Positions 37,641 through 49,513 of a DNA stretch of 64,000 nucleotides are shown piece after piece. The position numbers and the translations under genes are program-made. Origin of the DNA: Chamaecyparis obtusa (taxonomy: Eukaryota > Streptophyta > Pinopsida > Cupressales > Cupressaceae). How positions within the stretch are numbered: position 1 is the stretch's first letter; the number at the start of each line of letters is the position of its first letter. A model generated the notes under the pieces. The model was not told the origin of the DNA, made no database searches, and saw nothing but the letters and a program-made list of their open reading frames with translations. The stretch is from NCBI GenBank assembly GCA_027943335.1, contig BSBK01001879.1, forward strand, positions 909,501 to 973,500. The letters run 5' to 3'.

Positions 37641-38930
37641 TTGTCTGGACCCATGTCATTTTGCTCAAAAACACTAAAAAATATCAAATTTTAATTGAGT
37701 GATACTATTTTTTTTGTTAAAGTATCATGTGATACTTTCTTCAATAGCAGTGCGATACTTTCTTTGCCCATGATACTTCGCATAGGATCATGTGATACTT
37801 CACCAATTATCGCGCGATACTGGTTTACATAGTCGCGCGATAGTTAATCTCGAAGGGGGTGATACTTCTAAAGTACCGCACGATATTTCACCTAAAACTA
37901 AAATTTGAAAATTTGAAAATTTAAAAAATTTGTTTAAAATGTATTAAATGCTCATAATGACTCAAAAAGGGGCTAGTTTTTCTGAAAACATACCGGGGCA
38001 CCATAGTGTGGAGGCCGGTTGTGCAACCGGGAGTGCTCAAATCGATGTCGGTGGACTGGGACACCTGCTTGCTGAGCCATTTCTCTCTCCACGCTCTTGA
38101 AATTCTCAAATTGATAAAAGTCAAATGATTTTGAAAATGACACTTTTTGACCCTTTTATTGCATTTTGACTTTTTGACCTAATTTTCAAAACACCTCAGA
38201 ATTGCGCAAAAATTGCACCCCTAGCTAATTTCAACATCCTGGATCCATTTTTAGACTCAAAATCCTAATCCAAGTTAATCTTGATAGTCAAAATTGCATT
38301 TCAAAATTTTCCCCTCTTCTGTGCAGTTGGTTGACCATTTGAGGCCTAATCCTTCGATCTTTCTTAGGGCATCTTCATCTCCATGTCTTTCAAACTTCTA
38401 GTCTTTCATTCATCCCCTACCCTTCATCTCTCTAAGGTTTTGCCTACATCTTTATTCTATATCTTTCTCAGTCAAACCTCATCGAACTGGGGCATATCTT
38501 CATTGCTTGATGGTTATCCTATCATGTTTTTCCTTCGATTATGATTCCTAGTGATTTGATCAACTTTATCAATTTGTTGTTTCCCTCTACCTGATTTTGA
38601 TTTTGATTCTGAGGGGGCAGTACCTATCAGCTTCAATCCTTGATTCAGCTTGAGATTCTTATTTTGAGACTTGACTATCACTTAACAACAATGGTGTTGG
38701 TCTTGTCTTTTATTTTTTATCTCCTATTTGACTTGATTAGCAGTTAACAACAATAATGTTGATCTTGTCTTTCAGTCGGCTTATGTTTGTCCTGATGTGT
38801 TCCCATCCGATGCACACACGTCTGGGTTGTTTTGTGATCCCAAATCGACTCACATTTCAATTCTATTATTTAACTGCATGTGTTTCCAGAATGATCACAC
38901 ATTAGTCAAAGAGGGGCAAATGTATGCACC
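37641..38930. other. Element B untranslated interior, 3' side, ending in a polypurine tract
   Basis: Between 37700 and 37895 the phrase GATACT or GATA recurs about nine times, several as CGCGCGATA or GTGATACTT. The tract AAAGAGGGGCAAA (38918-38930) abuts the 3' LTR on the plus strand. No ORF recognised. Confidence 0.6.
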
Positions 38931-39920
38931 TTAAAATGGTCGCCTAGACTTTGGGCCCCATTTCTACAATTTATCAAATCCCTGAATCAATATTTTTCAA
39001 ATTATATCAATTTCCTTGATCAAATCCTATTCTATCATTTTCAATTATTTGCCTTGGGCTAACCATTTCATCCTAAGTCTTTATTTATTTAAAAGGAATA
39101 TTTCCTCCCCTTTTATTAAATAAAAAGCCCTCACCTTTTCATCTTATCCTAAGTTGCACAAATAAAGCATTATTCTTATTTTATAAAAAGAAGAAAATCA
39201 CTTTTTGTCTCATATGGACACAAAAGTCAACTCTTATTTTCTCATTGGAGGATACTTGTGCACATGGATTGCTCCTCTTTCAAGCTCCACCCTTGATTAA
39301 TTATTTTGCCTCTTAATCTCCATGGTTCATTCCTTTTCATTTCTTATAAAATGAGAGCTCTCTTCCTCATTTGCATATCATCTTTTATGCTAACTTTATG
39401 CTATAGGATTTCTAGGTCACTTTGGAGCTTTTTGAAGATTTGAAGACATTCTTGCATCAAGCTTTTCGAAATCATTGTTGCATCACATCTTAGATTTCTT
39501 CATTACTTCATAGTTTAGCTTTCATTTCTTGCATAGTAGTTTCATTCTCGTGGCATTCATAGTTTAGATTTCCTTTATGCTATAGATTAATCTCACATAG
39601 CTTAATAGGAGGATTTTTAACACTTTCATATTTACTTTCATAGCTTAGTTTGCATCTTTCATTCTCATAGATTAGCTTGCATTGCATTGCATTTTGTAGT
39701 GATTCTTGGGGATATTGGCATTCTTGCCCTTGTCTTCATTTGAATCTCTCATAGTGTGGTTGACTAGCAAGGTTATAGGCCTAATAGCTCTAGTTGAGAG
39801 CAATATTCAAACTATCCTTGTGACTCCATGCTTAGGGAGCTATGGATCAATTTTTGAGACCTCATTCTTGAGTGTTCTTGATTGTAATGATTCATAGAAG
39901 TGCACTATTTTGTGTGTACA
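38931..39920 (+). repeat. Element B 3' LTR
   Basis: 990 bp, TGTATGCACCTT...TGTGTGTACA. It lacks 18 bp near its start and has a number of substitutions relative to the 5' LTR; TATAAAAGG has become TATAAAATG. It is followed by AGGAC. Confidence 0.95.
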
Positions 39921-39925
39921 AGGAC

Positions 39926-42095
39926 ACCTTAAAATGTTTCAGAAGAAGATGCAAAAATGAGAAAGAATTCTAAAAAGAATAATAGAGAAGTATGCATATC
40001 TAGTTTGTTTTATGGTTGAAATATATCAATGATGCATAGAGGCAATAAACCTATACAAATGTGGATTCAACCAATGGGTTATGAAGTTATACTAGAGTTA
40101 GTTGATAAATATGTGGAATAAATGATTAAAATCCCTTGATCCAAATGCATAGAGGTTCAAAACCTATATAGAGAAGTATCCAGAGGTTCAAACACAACTG
40201 AAAAAAAAAGAAAGAAAAAAAAAGATCAAGAAACTTGTTGATACACCAACATAAAAAGAAGGTATTACCGAGGAAGAAATGGTAGAAGTAAGGAGACAAC
40301 AAGAGACTGAAGTAAAATCAATGGATGTTGAAGAAGAGGCAACTCCTTTACCCCCCTATTTCTATGCAAATAAGGTCTGGTAGAACATCTTCTACATCTC
40401 CTATGAAGAATAAATCTTCTTCACTGAAGGCATCCAGACCATAAGTAAAGATGACCTAGTCAGAATTGACAAGAGAAGAACTAAACAAAAGAGTATTGGT
40501 CCAAAAAAGAAGAGAGACAAGGATCATGATGGTGATTCATCCACTAAATTTGATCAATCAAAGAAGAAAGTGAGGACAGAAGGAGCTATCGTAGCTAAAG
40601 TGATACCCATGAGTGTAAGAAAAGGTGAGAATGTCGTAGAAAATATTTTAAATAAAGTATTCAAGTATGGAATTTTGATAGATTGATGAAATATCATCTT
40701 GTATTTGATGAAGATGAAAGAATAAAATTAGAACAAGGTGTTATTACTCACTTGAACAAATTTAGTAGAACACTTGTTGAGATAAAAGATCAAAAACTTG
40801 ATCAGTTATATGCTAAACTAGAAGAAAAGAGACTGATAGCACTAGAAGAGGATAAGAGGATAGAAGAGGCATCTATCACTAAGATGTGTCCAATAATTAG
40901 TTGTGATGAGATGAACAATCTACTTGAGGGAGCTAAAAGGAGACTAATTGAAAATAAAATAATTAACATGTCAATGGACAATAGAGTAGATGAGATCATT
41001 ATTGAGATAGATGATATTACTAGCAAGATGCTAAAGGAAGTCAAACCTATTGTACCTAAAAGAGAAGAACCTATAACTAAGAGGAGAGAAGACAAGGTAT
41101 TCATTAATGAACAATTTGTCTCTATTGTTAGAGAACTATATGTCTATATTAGTGGTGTACTAATTACACTTGATGAACCTGAAAAAGATGAGCAACAAGA
41201 AGGTAAAGATCCCTACATGGACCCTACAAATATCATAGAAAGGGAAGAGATACATGAAATCATGATAGAAAAAAGGATTTTCTAAAGATAAACCAATCAA
41301 AATATAGGTGGAAATGGAAATGAAGATTGATGAGCATATGGAAGTAGAAGTTGAGGCTACTAGAGGACAAGAAGATGAAACAAGTAATGTACTTGATATC
41401 TCAAAGGTAGTGGGAGTAGAAGAGAAACTAGATGAAGCAAGAAATGATCAAACATAAACTAGTCCTGAGACATTGTTAGCAAAAATGACCTTACTAATCG
41501 AATCTTTTGATCAGACTTAAAAAGACCAATTGATCTAGATAATTGTGATGAAGATCAATTGATGAAATTATCAGTCTTAGCAAAAGAGAAGGCTAAGAAA
41601 AGAGCCTCGAGGAAAAGATATAAAGGAGAAAGGTTAATGACCAGGATAGTAAGTATTATTGAGAAGTTGATGCCCAAATATCAGATAAAACATGAAGATG
41701 GTACAATTGATCAATTAAAAGGAATGCTTGATGCTTTTGATATTCATTTCCAATCAGTGGAGCAAGCAATAATGAACAAGGTTCAAAAGGAATTTAATGA
41801 TAAGAGATTTAAATATCTTTGTTCATTAATTTTGCAAGATAAAACTTCTTTAGATGTTGGTGTGAAGTATATCAATGATGTTATTGAAGAAGAAAGTAGG
41901 ATATATAGGATAAGCATAGATTCCTTTGTCCATGTATGTAATGTAGATAAGATCCTAAAGGAAATCAAGGATAAATTATCAATTAAGGCAAAGACTTTTG
42001 ATTCATCAAAAGGATTTTCATCGACATATATGAAAAAGGTGATAAAGATGAATGATCAAATAAAGACTTTGGAACAAGAGAGAAGAAGATTGATT
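39926..42095 (+). pseudogene. Element X unknown ORF, middle and coiled-coil segments
   Basis: The frame of X continues after element B. A basic stretch (KKKRDKDHDG and SKKKVR, about 40500-40575) looks like a nuclear-localisation signal. Then come two long open stretches, 40683-41285 (200 codons) and 41559-42095. They are rich in Lys, Glu, Ile and Leu with heptad-like spacing, consistent with coiled coil. The last motif MKKVIKMNDQIKTLEQERRR (42031-42090) is interrupted by element C and occurs again, identical, at 49212. No enzyme motif is visible. Not recognised as any family. Confidence 0.6.
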
Positions 42096-43388
42096 TGCCA
42101 GCAGGCCAGTACTGACTATATGTTTGTCATTGATGACAACATATGGAAAGTAGCATGTGTGGAAGTCTTATGTAGTAGGCTTTCAGTATATGTTGCATGG
42201 ACATGATATCAACATGATATCATGGGCACATAGGTTAACTATTAGTACAGATAGTTATATAGCAGTTGGTGTCAGTAGTGTTCTTGACAAAGTAACATGA
42301 AATGTTCTATGTATGGTTGTCCGTACAGTTATCATGGAGCCTTGTGCACTTGGATGTATGTTGAAGACATGTTAGTGATGTTTTAGTTATGGATGCATAG
42401 TTTGATATTTGGTAGAAGTAAAGTTATGCAATCGCTATTCGCCAGTAGTAGTTTCCTGTGTTTGTTCAGAAGAGCCGACAGAGATTTTATTGGTTCTTGA
42501 GTTGCGCATATCTTTAGGGTATGTGCCCTTGGAGTTAAGGTTAGAGAAGTATTATTGATGTTCGGTTAAGAGTGCATGAGTTAATTCAACTTGAGGAGAA
42601 AGTTATGGTTGTTTTGGTAGAGCCGACAGTGTGCAGCGTGTGTCTACAAGTATCTTATTGGACAGGTCCCAGAATGTGTTGTGTGCATAGTAGAGCCGAC
42701 AAAATGTTTATTGGAGTTTGTTATGGTTTCTCTAATATGATTTCAAGGTGGTTCTAATAGGCTAACTTGATTATATCATTTAGAGAAAAGATATTTATAG
42801 GCAATCATTTGTGATTGCTTAAGTGTGGCTTATGTTGATTAAGAAGAGCAGAGAAGAGTGTGCGAAGTGTTGAGCCATCAGAAGAAGGTCTATGTGACCA
42901 AGTAAAGTATTTGTGCTATACATTGGAACTAATCTAGACAGTAGGTCAAAGCACAGTTCACCAAGATCTAGATATAGTGTGTATCTATTATTTAGAAGGT
43001 TGTAGCCTTCACCCCTTTGAGCAGTGAGCTCTTGGATAGTGCGTCCTCTCCCCTAACAAGGACAATTATAAAAGACTCCTAACAGGGTCTGACCCTTGAC
43101 CAGGTCTACTGTACTTAATATATTGTAAAGCTACTCCTAACAGGGTAAAGAATCTTCTAACAAGGATCATTATACACTAGTGCAGAATATTAGTGGGTTT
43201 CAATTCTCACCTGGGTTTTTACCTATTTGGGTTTCCCCGTAACCAAAATATTGTGTTGTGTTCAAGTGTTCTTTCATTGTATTTATGCTTTATGTTTAAG
43301 TATACTTAATTGGATAAATAATTGAAAGTTGTAGATAACTGATTCACCCCCCCCCCCTCTCAGTTATTTCTTGGGACTATTCCTAACA
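42092..43388 (+). repeat. Element C 5' LTR, 5' end truncated
   Basis: The full LTR begins TGTTGGAGATTTGCC (see 47912). Here only GATTTGCC onward is present, joined to X sequence through a shared GATT. It ends CTATTCCTAACA with a C tract at about 43347. It differs from the 3' LTR by about 8% in the first 330 bp by eye. Confidence 0.9.
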
Positions 43389-43389
43389 A

Positions 43390-43402
43390 TTGGTATCAGA
43401 GA
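43390..43402 (+). promoter_or_regulatory. Element C primer-binding site
   Basis: TTGGTATCAGAGA directly after the 5' LTR, initiator tRNA-Met type. Confidence 0.8.
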
Positions 43403-43445
43403 CAAGTGCCTCAGAGAGAAAGTTTAACAAATTAAGGTTGATCAA

Positions 43446-44480
43446 ATGGCATACTTTAGGAAAGAAAGTCCTAAGTTCGATGGAGAGAATTATCTTGATT
43501 GGAAGAACAAGATGGTGACCCATTTACAGTGCATTGCTTTTGAAGTTTTTGATGTTACTATCAAAGCAACCTTGATTACTACCTTAGAAGACCTTGCAAA
43601 GGATGATGCTACTGAAAGACAAAAGGAGTTGTTTCATCAGAATGCTGTAGCTAGAGAAGCCCTTATCAGCACCCAATCTGATTGTGAATTTTTAGAGATA
43701 AAGAAGGTGGATACCACCCACAAAATATGGAAGTACGTAGAAGACATATTTGAAGGAGACAAACAAGCAAAAGATGCACGTAGAAAGACATGGAAGAAAA
43801 GATTCAATGCATTAGAGATGTTGCCTGAAGAAAATATTAGAGCTTATAAGTAAAGGATAAATGAAGCTGTTGCTAGAATCAGGAACAATGGTGGAGATAT
43901 TTCAGAAGAGGACATTATGGACAAATTAATGACCACTCTCACTTTAGAATATGAAAGCAAGATCAACATCCTTGATGAGACCATGCAACTTACATGTAAT
44001 TTCAAAAGAGAGACCTTGATCATCAAAATCTCAGCTTTTGAGATTTCAAGATTGAAGACAGAACCAAAGAGTGAGATAGCCTTCAAAGTAACAGTTCATG
44101 GTAAGAAATCTGCAAACACTTCTTGTAATTTTGATGATGATGATGAAGAGAAAACATTAGATGATTTCATTGCTATGATTTCCAAAAGAGAAAAGAAAGG
44201 AAAAGGAAAATATGAAGGTCAATTACCATTTAAGTGCTTTTCATGTAATAAGATAGGTCACTTTGCATCTAAGTGTCCCACTAGAGCTAAAAAGTTCAAA
44301 AAGAATTACAAGCCTAAGTACTCTAAGGAATGTTACTTTGTTGGAGATGGAGTTTCAAATGATGAATCAGGTGAAGAAGAAATTGGATTCATTGCTACGG
44401 TAGACAAAATGAATGATAAGACAATTCGTGAAGATGAAAAAGAGGAACAAGAGCTAGCATTGATTTCCCAAGTAGACATA
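43446..44480 (+). pseudogene. Element C gag
   Basis: ATG 43446 opens MAYFRKESPKFDGENYLDWK, the copia gag N-terminus. One TAA at 43851 interrupts it, after which the frame is unchanged. The CCHC knuckle CFSCNKIGHFASKC is at 44236-44277, followed by a Lys-rich tail and then, in the same frame, protease. Length and layout match element A. Confidence 0.9.
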
Positions 44481-47400
44481 AGGATATACTGGATTATAGA
44501 TAGTAGTTGTTCACATCACATGATAGGTGATAAAGGCAGGTTTGTTCATCTAGACAAATACAATGGTGGTATGGTCATATTTGGAGACAACACTCCTAAA
44601 CCAATAGTTGGTAGAGGAGCCATCACCTTGGATGGAAAGAACAGTACTGATGATGTTCTCTATGTTGATGGTTTGAAACATAACCTTCTCAGTGTTGGAC
44701 AGTTACTTGAAAAAGGCTTTCAATTGGATTTCAAAGATGACAAATGCATCATTAACAACAAGGATGGTGTTATGATTGCATCAGGCTCAAAGACTAAAGG
44801 TAATGTTTTCCAACTCAATTTAGAAGCAAGTTGTTTTGTTGCTAAAGTTGATGACAGTTGGTTGTGGCATAAAAGACTATGTCATATCAATTTTGATAAC
44901 ATAGTAAAGATAAGCAATGTAAAAGTAGTAAGAGATCTACCTAGCATAGCAAAGCCAATTGATACTATATGTAGGGAATGTGTGATGGGAAAGCATGTGA
45001 GAAATTCATTCAGGAGTAAGCAAAATTAAACAGAGAACAAGTTGGATCTAATTCATACAAACCTATGTGGTCCAACTCAAAAAAGATCATACTATGGTGA
45101 AAGGTATTTCATTTTGTTTGTTGATGATTATACTAGGATGATGTGGGTTGCATTCTTGAAAGATAAGTCAGAAGATTTTGAGAAGTTCAAAATATTCAAA
45201 GCTAAGGTTGAGAATGAATCTGGACTAAAGATAAAATGTTTGAGATCAGATAGAGGAGGAGAATTCACCTCTGACAAATTCTATGAGTACTATAAAGAAC
45301 ATGGCATAAAGAGACAATTGAGTGCACCTAGAACCCCTCAGCAGAATGGAATTGCAGAGAGAAGGAATAGGATCATTCTTGATACAGCGCACACCATTAT
45401 GATAGAAGGAAAAGTTACACACACCTATTGGAGAGATGCGGTCAATACAATAGTCTATACCATCAATAGAATTCAATTGAAGCCAGGCGTTGACAAAACA
45501 CCATATGAGCTATGGTTTGGTAATGTTCCCATAGTAAAACACTTCAAAATCTTTGGAAGCAAGTGCTACATCAAGAGGGATGAAGCAGTAGGCAAGTTTG
45601 ATGCAAGAAGTGATGAAGGTATTTTTCTTGGTTACTCTACTAAAAGTAAAGCTTATAGATGTTTCAATTTAAGATTGAAAAAGATCATTGAAAGTGCTCA
45701 TGTTAAAATTGATGACAATTTTATGATTCAAGAAAGATATCATGATTACTCACCCATGATTGAAGAAGAACCTAGACCCTCCACTAGTGAGACAGTTATT
45801 GAAGAAATGTTTGACAACATTGATATGTTGTTCAATGACCCTAAGACAAGTGAAGAAAGTACTCCTAAGGCTGATGAGTCAACATCACCTAAAGTTCCAA
45901 AGTATACATCTAGAAATCATTCCAAGAAAGACATCATTGGAGATCAGAGTGGCAAAGTCTTGACAAGATCACAAGCAAATAACTTAGCTAGCAATGAAGT
46001 GGTATGTTTACTATCTCAGATTGAACCTTTAAGTGTTGAAGATGCTTGTAATGATTCAAATTGGTATGATGCTATGAAAGAAGAACTTGATTAGATTATT
46101 AAGAATGACACTTGGGAACTGGTCCCAAGACCTAGTGATAAGAATGTGTTTGGAACAAAGTGGATATTCACAAACAAGATGAATGAAGATGGTATAGTAG
46201 TAAGAAATAAAGCAAGACTAGTATGTAAGGGATATGCACAAAGAGAAGGCATTGATTATTCAGACACATTTGCACCTGTGAGCAGATTAGAAGCTATCAA
46301 GTTGTTTTTAGCTTATGCTACAGTCAAAAACTTCAAAGTTTATCAGATGGATGTCAAGTCAACATTTCTAAATGGAGATTTGAAAGAAGTATACATTGAG
46401 CAGCCATAAGGATTCACCTTATTAGACAGACCTGATATGGTATGCAGATTGAAGAAATCCCTCTATGGACTTAAGCAAGCCCCTAGAGCATGGTATGAAA
46501 GACTAGATGGTTATCTAACAAAGATTGGATTCAAGAAAGGAGCAGTAGATTGTAATCTATTCATTAGAGAGACATCTGAAGGTCTACTACTTGTAGCTAT
46601 ATATGTTGATTACATTATCTTTGGAGGTAATGACAAACTAAGTGGAGAATTTACTAAAGAAATGTAGAATGAGTTTGAGATGAGTATGATTGGTCCTATC
46701 AAATAATTTTTGGGACTAAATGTGCAGCAGACAGAGAAAGGTATTTTCATTAATCAGTCCAAGTATGTGAAAGAGATACTGAAGAAATTCAAGATGGATG
46801 ATTGCAAGCCAGTAGGAACACCTATGATCACTGGATGCAAACTTACAAAAGAAGATGACTCACCAATAGTATATATAACATTGTACAAGTCTATGATTGG
46901 TAAACTCATATATCTTACTCAAACTAGACCTGATATTTCCAATACAATTGGCATAGTTGGAAGATTTGCAGCAGAACCTAAGCAAAGTCACCTCATGGCA
47001 GTAAAGAGGATATTCAGATACTTGCAGGGCACTATAGAGTATGGTCTATGGTATCCTAATTCAGAAAATGTTGAGCTTCATGTGTACACTGATGCAAATT
47101 GGGTAGGATGTGTTGATGACAGAAAGAGTACATCAGGTGGAGCAGTATTTCTTGTAATGGACTTGTCACTTGGACAAGAAAGAAACAAAATTGTATTTCT
47201 CAGTCAACAACAGAAGCATTATAGCAGCCTTGAATTATTCTACAATTGTTTGGATCAAGCAGATGATAAAGGATTTTGGAATTCAGATTGATTATCCTAT
47301 TTCTATTCATTGTGATAACACTAGCACTATCAATATGTCAAAGAACCCTGTGATGCATGCAAAGACAAAGCACATTGATATCAAGTATCACTTCCTAAGA

Positions 47401-47547
47401 GAGAAAGTGAAAGAGAAAGAAGTCAAGATGGACTATGTGAGTACCAAAGATTAGTTGGTAAATATATTCATAAAGCCCTTGCCTAAGGATACTTTTGAGT
47501 ATCTCAGGGAGAAGTTGGGAGTAATTCCCTTCCCTGATTCTACTTAG
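44481..47547 (+). pseudogene. Element C pol: protease, integrase, reverse transcriptase, RNase H
   Basis: Protease WIIDSSCSHH (44491), with Gly-to-Ser after the catalytic Asp-Ser. Pre-integrase WLWHKRLCHINFDNIV. Integrase ORF 45042-46094 has IHTNLCGP, where the first catalytic Asp is Asn, then CLRSDRGGEF and [36 protein letters not shown] (46339), LYGLKQAPR, and the catalytic box YVDY (46604) instead of YVDD. RNase H: YTDANWVGCVDDRKSTSGG (about 47085), then a one-base loss near 47155, resuming with IHCDNTSTINMSKN (47305). Internal stops: 45027, 46092, 46407, 46665 and about 46704. Confidence 0.93.
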
Positions 47548-47911
47548 AAGAAAGAAGGAAAGGCATCATTCCTCAGGGACTGATGGAAGGTTGACTACTC
47601 TACTTCAGGAGTAGTACCGATGCTTAAAATGAATGGTGCCCTTTGCCATTGATGTCAAAGGGGGAGTAATATATAGAGTCATGAAAAAAAAAAGCAAAAG
47701 GAGGAGTAATATACAAAGGGGGAGCAATATTCAGTTATGACAATAGTTCAGTTGAGGAAATGGAGAATATTAGAAAATATTACAGCAGATAGAGGATTCA
47801 TCTTTGGGGGATTTTTGATGAGGAAATGGAGAATGTTATAAAAGCAATGTTCATTTGGGTTGGTGGTGGTTTTTCACTCCACATGTTTCCATCAATGCCA
47901 AAGGGGGAGAT
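47548..47911 (+). promoter_or_regulatory. Element C 3' leader with three polypurine tracts
   Basis: TCAAAGGGGGAG (47656), ACAAAGGGGGAG (47714) and CCAAAGGGGGAGAT (47898-47911) recur. The last abuts the 3' LTR and is the likely plus-strand primer. No ORF seen. Confidence 0.8.
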
Positions 47912-49207
47912 TGTTGGAGATTTGCCAACAGGCCAGTACTGACTGTATGTTTGTCATTGATGACAACATATGGGAAGTAGCATGCGTGGAAGTCTTATGC
48001 AGTAGGATTTTAGTATATGTTGCATGGACATGATATCATGGGCGCATAGGTTAACTATTAGTACAAACAGTTATATAGCAGCTGGTGTCAGTAGTGTTCC
48101 TGACAAAGTAACAGGCAGTGGTCTGTGTATGGTTGTCCGTACAGTTATCATGAAGCCTTACGCACTTGGATATATGTTGAAGACATGTTAGTGATGTTCT
48201 AGTTATGGACGCATAGTCTAATATTTAGTAGAAGTAAAGTTATGCAGTCGCTATTCACCAGTAGCAATTTCTTGTGTTTGTTTAGAAGAGCCAACATAGA
48301 TTTTATTGGTTCTTGAGTTGCACCTGTCTTTAGGGTATGCACCCTTGGAGTTAAGGTTAGAGAAATGTTATTGATGTTTTGTTAAGAGCACATGAGTTAA
48401 TTCATCTTGAGGAGAAAGTTACAGTTGTTTTGGTAGAGCTGACAGTGTGTAGCGTGCATCTACAATTATCTTATTGGACATGACCCAGAATGTGTTGCGT
48501 GCATAGTAGAGCCAACAGAATATTTATTGGAGTTTGTTATGGTTTCTCTAATATGATTTCAAGGTAGTTCTAATAGGATGACTTGATTATATCATTTAGA
48601 GGAAATATATTTATAGGCAGTCATTTGTGATTGCTTAAGTGTGGCTTATGTTGATTAAGAAGAGCAGAGAAGAGTGTGCGAAGTGTTGAGCCATCAAAAG
48701 AAGGTCTATGTGACCAAGTAAAGTATTTTTTGCTATACATTGGAACTGATCCAGAAAGTAGGTCAAAGTGCAGTTCACCAAGATCCAAATATAGTGTGTA
48801 TCTGTTATTCAGAAGGTTGTAGCCTTCACCCCTTTGAGCAGTGAGCTCTTGGATAGTGCGTCCTCTCCCCTAATAGGGACAATTATAAAAGACTCCTAAC
48901 AGGGTCTGACCCTTGACCAGGTCTACTGTACTTAATATATTGTAAAGCTACTCCTAACAGGGTAAAGGATCTTCTAACAAGGATCATTATACACGCATGT
49001 AGAATATTAGTGGGTGTCAAATTCCCACCGAAGTTTTTACCTATTTGGGTTTCCTCGTAACCAAAATATTGTGTTGTGTTCAAGTTTTCTTTCATTGTGT
49101 TTATGCTTTATGTTGAAGTATACTTAATTGGATAAATAATTGAAAGTTGTAGATAACTGATTCACCCCCGCCCCCCTCTCAGTTATCTCTTGGGACTATT
49201 CCTAACA
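47912..49207 (+). repeat. Element C 3' LTR
   Basis: 1296 bp, TGTTGGAGATTTGCC...CTATTCCTAACA. It is complete at both ends and is followed by TATATGAAAAAGG of element X. Confidence 0.95.
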
Positions 49208-49513
49208 TATATGAAAAAGGTGATAAAGATGAATGATCAAATAAAGACTTTGGAACAAGAGAGAAGAAGATTGATTAGCAAGCATAATGACTTAAGGTAC
49301 CTTACTGTTCTCAAGTTAGATATTCTTCAAAGAGCATTTAAGGAGGTAGAGAAAGCATATGACCTATTACATCCTACAAGCCTTCCTGAAGCAAAGAATG
49401 CAGCCTATGCCATATGTGGGCAGATTCGGATTTTGGACACCTTGAAGAAGTCATTAGATATTGACCCGACATCTCTAAGAACAAGTTTCTCAATTATTTT
49501 CAAACATTTGTAA
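49208..49513 (+). pseudogene. Element X unknown ORF, C-terminal segment
   Basis: This continues the X frame after element C: the repeated MKKVIKMNDQIKTLEQERRR segment, then about 80 further residues (KHNDLRYLTVLKLDILQRAF, then KSLDIDPTSLRTS) to a stop at 49513. Charged and probably helical. It is the C-terminus of the X protein. Confidence 0.6.

Larger units (their letters stand above)
32954..39920 (+). mobile_element. Element B: gypsy (Tat-like) LTR element with an antisense coding block
   Basis: LTRs 32954-33970 and 38931-39920 with a perfect target duplication AGGAC (32949-32953, 39921-39925). Primer site, polypurine tract and LTR TATA box all point to plus-strand transcription, yet the only coding block (RNase H and integrase) is on the minus strand. 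LTRs differ by only a few percent by eye, so this is the youngest of the three insertions in X. Confidence 0.93.
42092..49207 (+). mobile_element. Element C: Ty1/copia retrotransposon, nearly complete, inserted in X
   Basis: LTRs are about 42092-43388 (lacking its first 7 bases) and 47912-49207. The 3' flank starts with TATAT, which also occurs at 42027-42031, the expected target. However, 64 bp of additional X sequence stands between that site and the 5' LTR, so 69 bp (42027-42095, 49208-49276) are duplicated exactly. The interior is a single gag-pol frame with five or six stops and one late frameshift, the best preserved coding region in the window. Confidence 0.92.
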
